Origin: Streptomyces roseicoloratus | GTDB lineage: Bacteria; Actinomycetota; Actinomycetes; Streptomycetales; Streptomycetaceae | Direction: 5' to 3' | DNA: 64,000 nt | NCBI RefSeq assembly: GCF_004117935.1 | Contig: NZ_SDOY01000170.1 | Span: forward strand, 62,001 to 126,000 | Shown here: positions 33,053-42,061 of the stretch, piece by piece | Layout of the letters: the number at the start of each line of letters is the position of its first letter | How positions within the stretch are numbered: position 1 is the first letter of the stretch | The notes under the pieces: generated by a model | Seen by the model: only the letters and a program-made list of their open reading frames with translations | The model's database searches: none | What the model was told of the DNA's origin: nothing | Translations under genes and position numbers: made by a program

Positions 33053-34450
33053 TCATGCCGGACGGTCGGCCTCATCGCGCGATGCCCCCGCCAGTCGGGC
33101 GCGCTCTCGATGCTCCGCGGCCTTCCTCTCGTGGATGTCGGCCATCCGCAGGTGGTACTCCGGCGTGTGCTCCTCGTAGATGTCGGGGATGCCGTCCCCG
33201 TCCTCGTCGCGCTCCTCCTCCACGACCAGAGCCTGGTACTTCCGCACCCGCAGCTTCAGCAACACGGACGCCAGCACGGCGGCTATCAGGGAGCCCATGA
33301 GGACGGCGGCCTTGACCTCGCCGGTCAGTACGGGGTCGCCCTCGAACGCGAGCTCGCCGATGAGCAGCGACACGGTGAAACCGATGCCGGCCAGCGAGGC
33401 GACGGCGAAGAGGTCCGCCCAGGCCAGCTCGGGGTTCAGCTCCGCCCGGGTGAAGCGGGCCGTGAGCCAGGTGCCGCCGAAGATGCCGACCATCTTGCCC
33501 ACGACGAGTCCGAGGACCACACCGAGGGTGACGGGCTGGGTGAACACGTCGCTGATGGACTTGCCGGAGACGGTGACCCCGGCGGAGAACAGCGCGAACA
33601 GCGGCACGGCGAGGCCGGCGGATATCGGCCGGACCAGGTGCTCGATGTGCTCGCCGGGGGAGTGGTCCTCGCCCTCGCGGGTGGTGCAGCGCAGCATCAG
33701 GCCCATGGCGACGCCGGCGATGGTGGCGTGGATCCCGCTGTTGTACATCAGCCCCCAGATGACCAGGGCCAGCGGCACGTAGACGTACCAGCCGCGGACG
33801 CCCTTGCGCAGCAGCAGCCAGAAGACGGCGAGGCCGGCGAGTGCGCCACCGAGAGCGGCGAAGTTGAGGTCGCTCGTGAAGAAGATCGCGATGATGAGGA
33901 TGGCGAACAGGTCGTCGACGACGGCGAGGGTGAGCAGGAAGGCCCGCAGCGCCGAGGGCAGCGAGGTGCCGATCACGGCCAGGACGGCGAGTGCGAAGGC
34001 GATGTCGGTGGCCGTGGGTACGGCCCAGCCGTCCATGCTGCCGTCGCCGATGAGGTTGACCAGCGCGTAGACCAGGGCGGGGGCGGCCATGCCGCATATC
34101 GCCGCGATGACCGGCAGGGCGGCGGCCTTCGGGTCCCGCAGCTCGCCGGCGACCAGCTCGCGCTTGAGCTCGATGCCGGCGACGAAGAAGAAGACCGCGA
34201 GCAGGCCGTCCGCCGCCCAGTGCTGGATCGAGAGGTCCAGGCCGAGGGCGGCCGGACCGATGTGGAAGTCCCGGATCGTCGCGTAGCTGTCCTTGAGGGG
34301 CGTGTTGGCCCACACGAGTGCGACGACGGCCGCGACCAGGAGGAGCACGCCGCCGACGGTCTCCGTGCGCAGGGCGTCGGCGATGAACCGGCGCTCGGGC
34401 AGGCTGAGACGTCCGAGGAACCTGCGGTCGGTGGGCGTGGGCGCGGTCAC
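33053..34450 (-). CDS. nhaA: NhaA-type Na+/H+ antiporter with Asp-rich C-terminal extension
   Basis: A 465-residue antiporter. The 11-12 membrane helices include NhaA hallmarks: FFFVAGIELKRELVAGELRD, PTATDIAFALAVLAVIG, the paired aspartates in LTLAVVDDLFAILIIA, and ASLAGIGFTVSLLIGELAF. It exchanges sodium for protons across the membrane. After the last helix comes a cytosolic tail of about 65 residues with DEDGDGIPDIYEE (about 410-422), which matches the Asp-x-Asp-Gly-Asp-Gly loop of calcium-binding repeats. GTG 34450 has a perfect GGAGGT 7 nt upstream. It lies 37 bp before the holin-like gene. Confidence 0.92.
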   Translation of the reverse strand: MTAPTPTDRRFLGRLSLPERRFIADALRTETVGGVLLLVAAVVALVWANTPLKDSYATIRDFHIGPAALGLDLSIQHWAADGLLAVFFFVAGIELKRELVAGELRDPKAAALPVIAAICGMAAPALVYALVNLIGDGSMDGWAVPTATDIAFALAVLAVIGTSLPSALRAFLLTLAVVDDLFAILIIAIFFTSDLNFAALGGALAGLAVFWLLLRKGVRGWYVYVPLALVIWGLMYNSGIHATIAGVAMGLMLRCTTREGEDHSPGEHIEHLVRPISAGLAVPLFALFSAGVTVSGKSISDVFTQPVTLGVVLGLVVGKMVGIFGGTWLTARFTRAELNPELAWADLFAVASLAGIGFTVSLLIGELAFEGDPVLTGEVKAAVLMGSLIAAVLASVLLKLRVRKYQALVVEEERDEDGDGIPDIYEEHTPEYHLRMADIHERKAAEHRERARLAGASRDEADRPA

Positions 34451-34551
34451 GATGTGGACCTCCGGTCGATGGGCAGCACAGAGCACATGCCGACCAGACT
34501 TCCCGGCGCACCAAGGTTTTCCTGTCACGTCACTGACGCGGTCCTTACCTT

Positions 34552-34595
34552 ACCTAAAGATGCCCGCCGGGTGTCTGGTGATCTTCACTTTAGGT
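34552..34595. promoter_or_regulatory. inverted repeat upstream of nhaA
   Basis: ACCTAAAG (34552-34559) and CTTTAGGT (34588-34595) are perfect 8-bp arms separated by 28 bp, in an AT-richer stretch about 100 bp before the nhaA start. It is a plausible operator for a dimeric regulator; the factor is unknown. Confidence 0.5.
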
Positions 34596-34619
34596 GCATA
34601 GGCGGACACCGGCACCCCT

Positions 34620-34642
34620 TGTGGACAACCGCCTGTGGACAA
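34620..34642 (-). other. two perfect DnaA boxes
   Basis: TGTGGACAA at 34620-34628 and again at 34634-34642 is the reverse complement of TTGTCCACA, the preferred Streptomyces DnaA box. The two sit in the same orientation, 14 bp apart, in the nhaA-acsA spacer. DnaA-binding clusters outside oriC are known in Streptomyces. Confidence 0.6.
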
Positions 34643-34659
34643 CTCGGCAGCCATGCGGA

Positions 34660-34690
34660 AGCGCCCGCCCCGGAGTCCGGAACGGGCGCT
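34660..34690 (-). terminator. acsA terminator
   Basis: AGCGCCCG-CC-CCGGA and TCCGG-AA-CGGGCGCT form a stem with one symmetric mismatch pair, 22 bp after the acsA stop. Confidence 0.8.
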
Positions 34691-34712
34691 CTCACCTGCG
34701 GCTTTCGGGCGC

Positions 34713-36668
34713 TCAGTCCTCGTTCGACGCGCTCGGAAGCTTGGTCTGGATGAGGTCCATGACCGAGGAGTCCGTCAGCGTGGTGACGTCTCCCAGCTCA
34801 CGGTTCTCGGCGACGTCACGCAGCAGCCGGCGCATGATCTTGCCCGAACGGGTCTTGGGCAGCTCGGCCACCGGCAGGATCCGCTTCGGCTTGGCGATCG
34901 GGCCGAGGGTCGCGCCGACGTGGTTGCGCAGTTCGGCGACCAGACCCTCGTCCTCGCTGGCCGTACCGCGCAGGATCACGAAGGCGACGATGGCCTGGCC
35001 GGTGGTCTCGTCGGCGGCGCCGACGACCGCCGCCTCGGCGACGGACGGGTGGGACACCAGCGCGGACTCGACCTCGGTGGTGGAGATGTTGTGGCCCGAG
35101 ACGAGCATGACGTCGTCGACCCGGCCCAGCAGCCAGATGTCGCCGTCGTCGTCCTTCTTCGCGCCGTCGCCGGCGAAGTACGTGCCTTCGAAGCGGGACC
35201 AGTAGGTGTCGATGAAGCGCTGGTCGTCGCCCCAGATGGTGCGGAGCATCGACGGCCACGGCTCGGTGAGGACCAAGTAGCCGCCGCCTCCGTTCGGGAC
35301 CTCGTTCGCCTCGTCGTCGACGACGGTGGCCGAGATGCCGGGCAGCGGGCGCTGCGCCGAGCCGGGCTTGGTCTCGGTGACGCCGGGCAGCGGGGAGATC
35401 ATCATCGCGCCGGTCTCGGTCTGCCACCAGGTGTCCACGATCGGGCACTTGTTGGCGCCGATGTGCTCCCGGTACCAGATCCAGGCCTCCGGGTTGATCG
35501 GCTCGCCGACGGAGCCGAGGACCCGCAGCGACGACAGGTCGAACTTGGCGGGGATGTCGTCGCCCCACTTCATGAACGTGCGGATCGCGGTCGGCGCCGT
35601 GTAGAGGATCGTGACGCCGTACTTCTGGACGATCTCCCAGAACCGGCCCTGGTGCGGGGTGTCCGGGGTGCCCTCGTACATGACCTGGGTCGCGCCGTTG
35701 GCCAGCGGCCCGTACACGATGTACGAGTGGCCGGTGACCCAGCCGATGTCGGCGGTGCACCAGTAGACGTCGGTCTCCGGCTTGAGGTCGAAGACGGCGT
35801 GGTGGGTGTACGCGGCCTGGGTGAGGTAGCCGCCGGAGGTGTGCAGGATGCCCTTCGGCTTCCCCGTGGTGCCGGAGGTGTAGAGGATGAAGAGCGGGTG
35901 CTCTGCCTCGAACGCCTCGGGGGTGTGCTCGGTCGACTGTCGGGCGACGACGTCGTCCCACCACACGTCGCGGCCCTCGGTGAAGGCGGTGTCCTGGCCG
36001 GTGCGGCGGACCACGAGGACGTGCTCGACCTGCGGGCAGCGGGCGACGGCCTCGTCGATGGCGGGCTTGAGCGCGGAGGGCTTGCCGCGGCGGTAGCCGC
36101 CGTCGGCGGTGACGACCAGCTTGGCGTCGGCGTCCTGGATGCGGGAGGCGACGGCGTCGGCCGAGAAGCCGCCGAAGACCACGGAGTGCGCGGCGCCGAT
36201 GCGGGCGCAGGCCAGCATCGTGATCGCGGCCTCGGGGATCATCGGCAGGTAGACGGCGACCCGGTCACCCTTGCGGACACCCAGCTCGGTCAGGGCGTTG
36301 GCGGCCTTGGAGACCTCATCCTTGAGCTCGGCGTAGGTGAGGGCACGGCTGTCGCCCGGCTCGCCCTCGAAGTGGATGGCGACGCGGTCGCCGTTGCCGG
36401 CCTCGACATGGCGGTCCACGCAGTTGTACGCGACGTTCAGCTCACCGTCGGCGAACCACTTGGCGAAGGGCGGATTCGACCAGTCGAGGGTCTCGGTCGG
36501 CTCGGTTGCCCAGGTGAGCCGCCTCGCCTGCTCGGCCCAGAAGCCCAGCCGGTCCGCCCTGGCCTGCTCGTACGCCTCCGCCGTCACATTGGCGTGCGCG
36601 GCCAGCTCGGCGTGCGGCGCGAACCGGCGCTCTTCCTTGAGCAGATTGGCCAAGGATTCGTTGCTCAC
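34713..36668 (-). CDS. acsA: acetyl-CoA synthetase
   Basis: A 651-residue AMP-forming acetate-CoA ligase, full length. ATP-binding loop YTSGTTGKPKGILHT, substrate pocket WWQTETGAMMI, hinge GRVDDVMLVSGHNIS, and the C-terminal lysine in PKTRSGKIMRRLLR, which is acetylated to switch the enzyme off in many bacteria. It converts acetate, ATP and CoA to acetyl-CoA in the cytosol. GTG 36668 has GGGAGAT upstream. It is transcribed alone between two terminators. Confidence 0.96.
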   Translation of the reverse strand: MSNESLANLLKEERRFAPHAELAAHANVTAEAYEQARADRLGFWAEQARRLTWATEPTETLDWSNPPFAKWFADGELNVAYNCVDRHVEAGNGDRVAIHFEGEPGDSRALTYAELKDEVSKAANALTELGVRKGDRVAVYLPMIPEAAITMLACARIGAAHSVVFGGFSADAVASRIQDADAKLVVTADGGYRRGKPSALKPAIDEAVARCPQVEHVLVVRRTGQDTAFTEGRDVWWDDVVARQSTEHTPEAFEAEHPLFILYTSGTTGKPKGILHTSGGYLTQAAYTHHAVFDLKPETDVYWCTADIGWVTGHSYIVYGPLANGATQVMYEGTPDTPHQGRFWEIVQKYGVTILYTAPTAIRTFMKWGDDIPAKFDLSSLRVLGSVGEPINPEAWIWYREHIGANKCPIVDTWWQTETGAMMISPLPGVTETKPGSAQRPLPGISATVVDDEANEVPNGGGGYLVLTEPWPSMLRTIWGDDQRFIDTYWSRFEGTYFAGDGAKKDDDGDIWLLGRVDDVMLVSGHNISTTEVESALVSHPSVAEAAVVGAADETTGQAIVAFVILRGTASEDEGLVAELRNHVGATLGPIAKPKRILPVAELPKTRSGKIMRRLLRDVAENRELGDVTTLTDSSVMDLIQTKLPSASNED

Positions 36669-36791
36669 GACATCTCCCTTTCCCAGGGCGTCCTATGTGC
36701 CTGTGTGTCCCGCGTCATAGCTCATCAGGCGGATGCCCGGGTGACAAGAGCATCCGGGCAATTGGTTTAGACCTGTGGGGTGACATGGGAG

Positions 36792-36832
36792 GTGACCCCT
36801 CTCTCCCCGAGCGGGAGGGAGCGAGGGGTCAC
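36792..36832 (-). terminator. terminator of the SulP-carbonic anhydrase gene
   Basis: GTGACCCCTC pairs with GAGGGGTCAC, with an inner CTCCC/GGGAG stem. It lies just after the stop of the fusion gene and before the acsA promoter region. Confidence 0.8.
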
Positions 36833-36862
36833 ACACTTGCACGGACGAACGGAAGGGAAGGT

Positions 36863-39247
36863 TCAGGACGCGCGAGCGATCTGCCGGAGGCCCGGATACG
36901 CCTCCGGCGTCACGGCCGCGGGCGGCACGTGGTTGAAGACGTCGTCGTAGCTGTGCACCTCGTCCGTCCCGGCCAGCAGATAGGCCTGCGCCTCGCCCAC
37001 GTGGAAGTACATCCCGTGCAGGGCCAGCGACCCGTCCGCGAGGCGCCGCGCCACCGACTCGTACGACCGCAGGTGCTCCAGCTGCTGCACCACGTTGGTC
37101 AGGCAGAGCTGCTCGACCGCGTCGGCCGGCAGCCGCCCGGAGATCCTCGCCCAGGCGTGCCGGCGGCTCGCCATGCGCTCCAGACTCGGCCGGCCGTGCC
37201 GCAGCCAGCGCCGCAGCGGAGTCGGCGGATCGTCCGGACCGCTGTTCAGCAGGGCCTGCATCGCACCGCAGCCGGAATGCCCGCAGACCGTGATCGACTC
37301 GACCCGCAGCACCTCCACCGCGTACTCGATCGCCGCCGCCACCGAGTCGTCGCCGCTCTCCTCGCCCGGCAGCGGCACCAGATTGCCCACGTTGCGCACG
37401 GTGAACAGGTCGCCCGGGCCGCTCGATGTGATCATGCTGGTGACCAGCCGGGAGTCGGCGCAGGTGAGGAACAGCTGCGAGGGCCGCTGGCCCTCCCGCG
37501 CAAGCCGCGCCAGCTCGTCCCTGACCAGCGGCGCGGTGTCCCGCTGGAAGGCGCCGATGCCGCTCGCCAGCCGGTGCGCGGTCGTGAGCCCGGCCTCCTC
37601 GGCCGGCTGCTCGCCGCACTGGTGGTTGCGCCACGGCGTCCAGGGCCGGCAGCAGGGGTGGGACCCGTGGCCCCGCGCGGACGCAGCTTCGGGCGCCGGG
37701 TCGGCGATCCGGCCGCCGGAGGGTCCGGTCGTCTCCACCGTGCCGCCGCGGGCCAGATGCGCCGCCTGCCAGTCGTGCAGGGTCTCGTACGCCGCGTGGT
37801 CCATGAAGGAGCCGTCCAGCTCCACCACCGCGTCGGCGCCCGGCGGGATCTGGTGCAGAGCGCGGCTCAGTCGCGGCACCGCGAGGAAGGTCAACTGTCC
37901 GCGGATCCTGACCAGATGACGCCCGTCCTTCTCCTCCGGGGTGATCCGGGTACGGGCGAGGCGGTGCAGCGCGACGGCGACCGCCACCGCGATCCCGAGG
38001 CCCACGCCCTCGAGGAGGCCGACGAACACGACCCCGGCCAGCGTCACCGCGTACACCAGCACTTCACGGTGACGCGTGACCGCGCGGATGTGCGTGATGC
38101 TGACCATCTGGACGCCGACGACCATGACGAGGGCGGCGAGCGCGGGCAGCGGGATGAGGTCGAGGACCGGGACGAGAAGCAGGGCCGCGAGCACGATCCA
38201 CACGCCGTGCAGCATCGACGAGTTGCGGCTGACGGCTCCCGCCGAGACGTTCGCGACGCTGCGCACCGCGACGCCGGCCACCGGCAGGCCGCCGAGCGCC
38301 CCGGACACCACGTTCGCCGCGCCCTGACCGGCGAGTTCGCGGTCGAGCCGGGAGCGGGGGACCGAGGGAGCGCCGGTGTCGGCGGCGCGCTTCGCCGCCA
38401 GCTTGTCCACGGCCACGGCGGACAGCAGCGACTGCACGCTCGTCACCAGCGTGATGGTGAGCACTCCGGCCGCGATCCCGAGGAACGGCCCCTGGGGAAG
38501 GCCGGGCAGTGCGTGGCTGCTCCACGAGGGCAGGTCGACCCGCGGCACGCCGAGCCCGGCGAGCGCCGCGACGGCGGTGGCGGCGGCCACGGCGACGAGA
38601 GCGGCGGGGGCCGTGCGCAGCAGCCTGCCCGTACGGCCGGGAAGGCGCGGCCAGAGCAGCAGCAATCCGATGGTGAGGGCACTCACGACGAGCGCGGCGG
38701 GCGAGGCGTGCGCCAGCTGGCCGGGCAGCCCGAGTGCGTTGGCGACGGTGGAGCTCTGCGGGTTGCCGCCGAGCACGATGTGCAGCTGGGCGAGGGCGAT
38801 GGTCACGCCGATGCCGGCCAGCATCCCGTGCACGATCGCGGGGGACACGGCGAGGGCGGAACGGGCCACCTTGAGGGCGGCGAGACCGAGTTGGGCGAGT
38901 CCCGCCAGGACCGTGATGGCGCAGGTGGTGCGCCAGCCGTAGTGCTGGATCAACTCGGCGGTGACCACGGTCAGTCCGGCGGCCGGGCCGCTGACCTGGA
39001 GCGGGGAGCCCCCGAGTCGTCCGGCGACGATGCCGCCGACGGCGGCGGCCACCAGACCCGCCTGGAGCGGGGCGCCGGTGGCGAGCGCGATGCCCAGGGA
39101 CAGCGGCAGCGCGATCAGGAAGACGGCGACGGACGCGGAGACGTCCGCACCGTCGAGGCGGAACCGGCGGCGGGGTCCGTCCGGCGGACTGTGTGGCCTC
39201 TGGACGCGGGGCCGGTTGATCGTGCGGGCAGGGGTGGTGAGTGTCAT
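36863..39247 (-). CDS. SulP transporter-STAS-beta-carbonic anhydrase fusion
   Basis: A 794-residue protein. Residues about 30-400 form a SulP anion transporter with 12-14 helices (LIALPLSLGIALATGAP, SGPAAGLTVVTAELI, GIGVTIALAQLHIVLGG). A STAS domain follows (about 425-510: VRIRGQLTFLAVPRLSRALH, VVELDGSFMDHAAYETLHDW). The last 230 residues are a beta-carbonic anhydrase with zinc ligands in TCADSRLV (Cys about 594) and CGHSGCGAM (His about 652, Cys about 655). The pairing implies bicarbonate transport coupled to CO2 hydration. ATG 39247 has GGAGGAG upstream. A Gly/Arg/Cys-rich linker (about 520-550) joins STAS and CA. Confidence 0.93.
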   Translation of the reverse strand: MTLTTPARTINRPRVQRPHSPPDGPRRRFRLDGADVSASVAVFLIALPLSLGIALATGAPLQAGLVAAAVGGIVAGRLGGSPLQVSGPAAGLTVVTAELIQHYGWRTTCAITVLAGLAQLGLAALKVARSALAVSPAIVHGMLAGIGVTIALAQLHIVLGGNPQSSTVANALGLPGQLAHASPAALVVSALTIGLLLLWPRLPGRTGRLLRTAPAALVAVAAATAVAALAGLGVPRVDLPSWSSHALPGLPQGPFLGIAAGVLTITLVTSVQSLLSAVAVDKLAAKRAADTGAPSVPRSRLDRELAGQGAANVVSGALGGLPVAGVAVRSVANVSAGAVSRNSSMLHGVWIVLAALLLVPVLDLIPLPALAALVMVVGVQMVSITHIRAVTRHREVLVYAVTLAGVVFVGLLEGVGLGIAVAVAVALHRLARTRITPEEKDGRHLVRIRGQLTFLAVPRLSRALHQIPPGADAVVELDGSFMDHAAYETLHDWQAAHLARGGTVETTGPSGGRIADPAPEAASARGHGSHPCCRPWTPWRNHQCGEQPAEEAGLTTAHRLASGIGAFQRDTAPLVRDELARLAREGQRPSQLFLTCADSRLVTSMITSSGPGDLFTVRNVGNLVPLPGEESGDDSVAAAIEYAVEVLRVESITVCGHSGCGAMQALLNSGPDDPPTPLRRWLRHGRPSLERMASRRHAWARISGRLPADAVEQLCLTNVVQQLEHLRSYESVARRLADGSLALHGMYFHVGEAQAYLLAGTDEVHSYDDVFNHVPPAAVTPEAYPGLRQIARAS

Positions 39248-39616
39248 GTCCCGTCTCCTCCGGGGGGGGCAGCGGGGTCGCGGCTCGTGCGGGGTGCAGC
39301 GGCGGGGTCATCGAGCGCGATGATCGGCGATCCTCAACGCTCAGTAAATGAACAGTAATGGAGAGTAAAGACTCCGGCATTATTTTCGGGGCAAACAGGG
39401 CAAGGGTTCACTGGATCCGGTGACAGAACGTGGTCATGCCGCTTGTCGTTGCCGCTCTCCGGCCGCCTTGGTGCGACGTTGACGCCGCTTGTACGGAAAT
39501 CCGAGGAACCGTGCGAAGGGGCAGGCGGGCGACCCCGCAACCGGAACCCGCCGCACGGACGATCCGGACGCACCGCACGACGCAACCGAGGACGCAGACC
39601 GAGGAGAGGTGGGCGG
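39248..39616. promoter_or_regulatory. 369-bp divergent spacer
   Basis: This holds promoters of the SulP-CA gene (left) and the deacetylase-like lipoprotein gene (right). An AT-rich island at about 39343-39388, with CAGTAAATGAACAGTAATGG and TATTTTC, stands out against the GC-rich surroundings. A run of eight C lies near 39258. No gene is seen. Confidence 0.6.
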
Positions 39617-40897
39617 ATGTCAGCCGCCGGGAGAAGGACCACTGTCCAGAAGAGGGCGCTCGTCGGCGGCGCTCTCGCCGTCGCCCTCACGGCCGGGCTC
39701 GCCGGCTGCTCGGGCTCCGGCGGTTCCGCCCCCGACGGGGCGCCCGGCGGGGGCGCCAAGGAGGCCCCGGCTGCCGCGCCGCAGAGCGCGGTGCGGCTGA
39801 TCGGCGACGGCTCGACCGCCTTCACCGGGCCGCAGCCCCACCAGCCGACATGGCAGCGGCTGAAGCCCGGTCAGGAACCGCCGCAGTTCGTGGTGTTCTC
39901 CTGGGACGGCGCGGGCGAGGACAGCCAGCGGCTGTTCTCCCACTTCCGCAAGGTGGGCAGGAAGTACGGCGCGACCATGACGTACTTCCTCAGCGGCGTG
40001 TACCTGCTGCCCCAGGAAAAGCGCGAGCTCTACGACCCGCCGAAGCATTCACCGGGCCGCTCGGACATCGGCTTCAACGATGTCGAGGGCATCCGCGACA
40101 CCGTGCGCGAGCTGCGCGGCGCGTGGGAGGAGGGCAACGAGATCGGCACCCACTTCAACGGCCACTTCTGCGGCAAGGACGGCGGAGTCGGCACCTGGTC
40201 GGTCGAGGAGTGGAAGAGCGAGATCAACCAGGCCAAGTCCTTCGTCAAGAACTGGAAGACCAACGCCGGCCTGAAGGCGGAGAAGCCGCTCCCGTTCGAC
40301 TACGACAAGGAGCTGGTCGGCGCCCGCACGCCCTGCCTCGAGGGCCGCAAGAACTTCGTCCAGGCGGCGGCGCAGATGGGCTTCCGCTACGACACCAGCG
40401 GCGTCAACGACCAGATCTGGCCCAAGAAGGACAAGGGCCTGTGGGACCTGTCGATGCAGCTCGTCCCGGTCCCCGGACGTGCCTTCCAGACCCTGTCGAT
40501 GGACTACAACTTCCTGGTCAACCAGTCCGGCACGACGAAGGGCGATCCGTCGATGCACGAGTTCTGGGGCAACCAGATGCGCGACGGCCTCCTGCAGGCC
40601 TTCGAGCGCTCGTACCGGGGCAACCGCGCGCCGCTGATCATCGGCAACCACTTCGAGTCCTGGAACGGCGGCACCTACATGCGCGCCATCGAGCAGACGA
40701 TCGCCACCGTGTGCGTGCAGAAGGACGTCAAGTGCGTCTCCTTCCGCCAGCTCGCCGACTGGCTCGACGCCCAGGACCCGGAGGTCCTCGCCAAGCTCCG
40801 CACCCTGAAGGTCGGCGAGGCCCCGCAGGGCGGCTGGACGTCCTTCCTCGCCCCGCAGCCCGCCGTCCCGGCCGGACCGGCGGCCGGGACGAGGTGA
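39617..40897 (+). CDS. polysaccharide deacetylase-like lipoprotein
   Basis: A 426-residue protein with a lipoprotein signal: basic start, hydrophobic core ALAVALTAGLAGC with lipobox Cys31, then a Gly/Ser/Pro-rich linker. The domain resembles NodB polysaccharide deacetylases: FVVFSWDGAG stands for the metal-binding TFDDG (about 93-102), and GTHFNGHFC (about 176-184) for HxxxH. The rest is longer than typical NodB domains and includes a late GNHFESWNGG block. It should act on surface glycans outside the membrane. ATG 39617 has GGAGAGG upstream. Confidence 0.78.
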   Translation: MSAAGRRTTVQKRALVGGALAVALTAGLAGCSGSGGSAPDGAPGGGAKEAPAAAPQSAVRLIGDGSTAFTGPQPHQPTWQRLKPGQEPPQFVVFSWDGAGEDSQRLFSHFRKVGRKYGATMTYFLSGVYLLPQEKRELYDPPKHSPGRSDIGFNDVEGIRDTVRELRGAWEEGNEIGTHFNGHFCGKDGGVGTWSVEEWKSEINQAKSFVKNWKTNAGLKAEKPLPFDYDKELVGARTPCLEGRKNFVQAAAQMGFRYDTSGVNDQIWPKKDKGLWDLSMQLVPVPGRAFQTLSMDYNFLVNQSGTTKGDPSMHEFWGNQMRDGLLQAFERSYRGNRAPLIIGNHFESWNGGTYMRAIEQTIATVCVQKDVKCVSFRQLADWLDAQDPEVLAKLRTLKVGEAPQGGWTSFLAPQPAVPAGPAAGTR

Positions 40898-40899
40898 CC

Positions 40900-40951
40900 G
40901 AGCGGCGCCGGCCGCCGGAAGGATCGGCGGCCTCCGGCGGCCGGGCCGCTC
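40900..40951. terminator. bidirectional terminator
   Basis: GAGCGGC-CCGGCCGCCGG and CCGGCGGCCGG-GCCGCTC arms flank a 15-nt loop between two convergent genes. Confidence 0.75.
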
Positions 40952-40972
40952 GGCGCTGAGCGCCGGCCCTCG

Positions 40973-41959
40973 TCAGCTCGGCTGGGGGACGGCGAGGCGT
41001 TCGTCCAGGACGAAGCCGGGGTCGATCTGCGCGGCCAGGTCGGCCCCGGTCTTGGCGTTGCCCCAGCTCTCCGCGTTCCGCAGGTGGAAATGGACCATCT
41101 GCTGCGTGTAGCGCTCCCAGTCGCGGTGGGCGTACGAGTCGTCCGCCGCGTCCTGCAGGGTCTGCAAGGCGGTGCGGTTGGCCGCTTCCAGGAGGGCGAA
41201 GAGGGGCGGCCGGCCCTTCTCCATGGAACGGACCCAGTCGGAATGGCCGACCGTCACCAGCAGGTCCTCGCCCACCTCGGAGCGCAGGAAGTCGACGTCG
41301 TCGGCGCCCTGCACCTTGTTGCCGACGACCTTCAGGGCGACCCCGAAGTCTCGCGCGTACTCCTTGTACTGGCGGTAGACGGAGACGCCCTTGCGGGTCG
41401 GCTCGGCCACCAGGAACGTCATGTCGAAGCGGGTGAACATGCCGGAGGCGAAGGAGTCGGAGCCGGCCGTCATGTCGACCACCACGTACTCGTCCGGCCC
41501 GTCCACCAGGTGGTTCAGGCACAGCTCCACCGCGCCGACCTTGGAGTGGTAGCAGGCCACGCCCAGGTCGGACTCGGTGAACGGGCCCGTCGCCATCAGC
41601 CGCAGCTCGCCGTCGTCGAGCCGCACGGGCCGGGCACAGGCGTCGTACACCGGGTTGTCCTCGCGCACCCGGAGCAGCCGCGAACCCTCCCCGGGCGGTG
41701 TCGTCTTGATCATCGTGTCGGCCGAGGCGATCCGGGGATTGGAGCCCCGCAGGTACTCCTTGATCAACGGCAGGTGCGCGCCCATCGCGGGCAGCGCGGC
41801 GGCTTCTTCGTCGGAGAGGCCGAGCGCCGCTCCCAGGTGCTGGTTGATGTCCGCGTCGACCGCCACGACCGGGGCTCCGGTGGCGGCGAGGTGACGGATG
41901 AAGAGCGAGGACAGCGTCGTCTTGCCGCTGCCGCCCTTCCCCACGAAAGCGATCTTCAT
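40973..41959 (-). CDS. ParA/CooC-like P-loop ATPase
   Basis: A 328-residue ATPase of the MinD/ArsA/CooC class. The deviant Walker A is AFVGKGGSGKTTLSSLFIRHL, then VVAVDADINQHLGAALGL, YVVVDMTAGSDSFASGMFTRFD, and FLVAEPTRKGVSVYRQYKEYA. The Asn-Gln after DAD and the metal-chaperone-like order resemble CooC or ArsA. TACCCT lies 8 nt before ATG 41959 (GTG 41965 is an alternative), a leaderless layout. It is divergent from the Fic-like gene. The partner protein is unknown. Confidence 0.82.
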   Translation of the reverse strand: MKIAFVGKGGSGKTTLSSLFIRHLAATGAPVVAVDADINQHLGAALGLSDEEAAALPAMGAHLPLIKEYLRGSNPRIASADTMIKTTPPGEGSRLLRVREDNPVYDACARPVRLDDGELRLMATGPFTESDLGVACYHSKVGAVELCLNHLVDGPDEYVVVDMTAGSDSFASGMFTRFDMTFLVAEPTRKGVSVYRQYKEYARDFGVALKVVGNKVQGADDVDFLRSEVGEDLLVTVGHSDWVRSMEKGRPPLFALLEAANRTALQTLQDAADDSYAHRDWERYTQQMVHFHLRNAESWGNAKTGADLAAQIDPGFVLDERLAVPQPS

Positions 41960-42061
41960 GTTCACCTAGGGTAGCGGCATGAATGCCGAGTGTGGTCAGG
42001 CTGCGTGAAGAAGACCACTCCAACGTGGGGTCCGGGCCCGGGGCGCGTAGCCTCCCTACTT

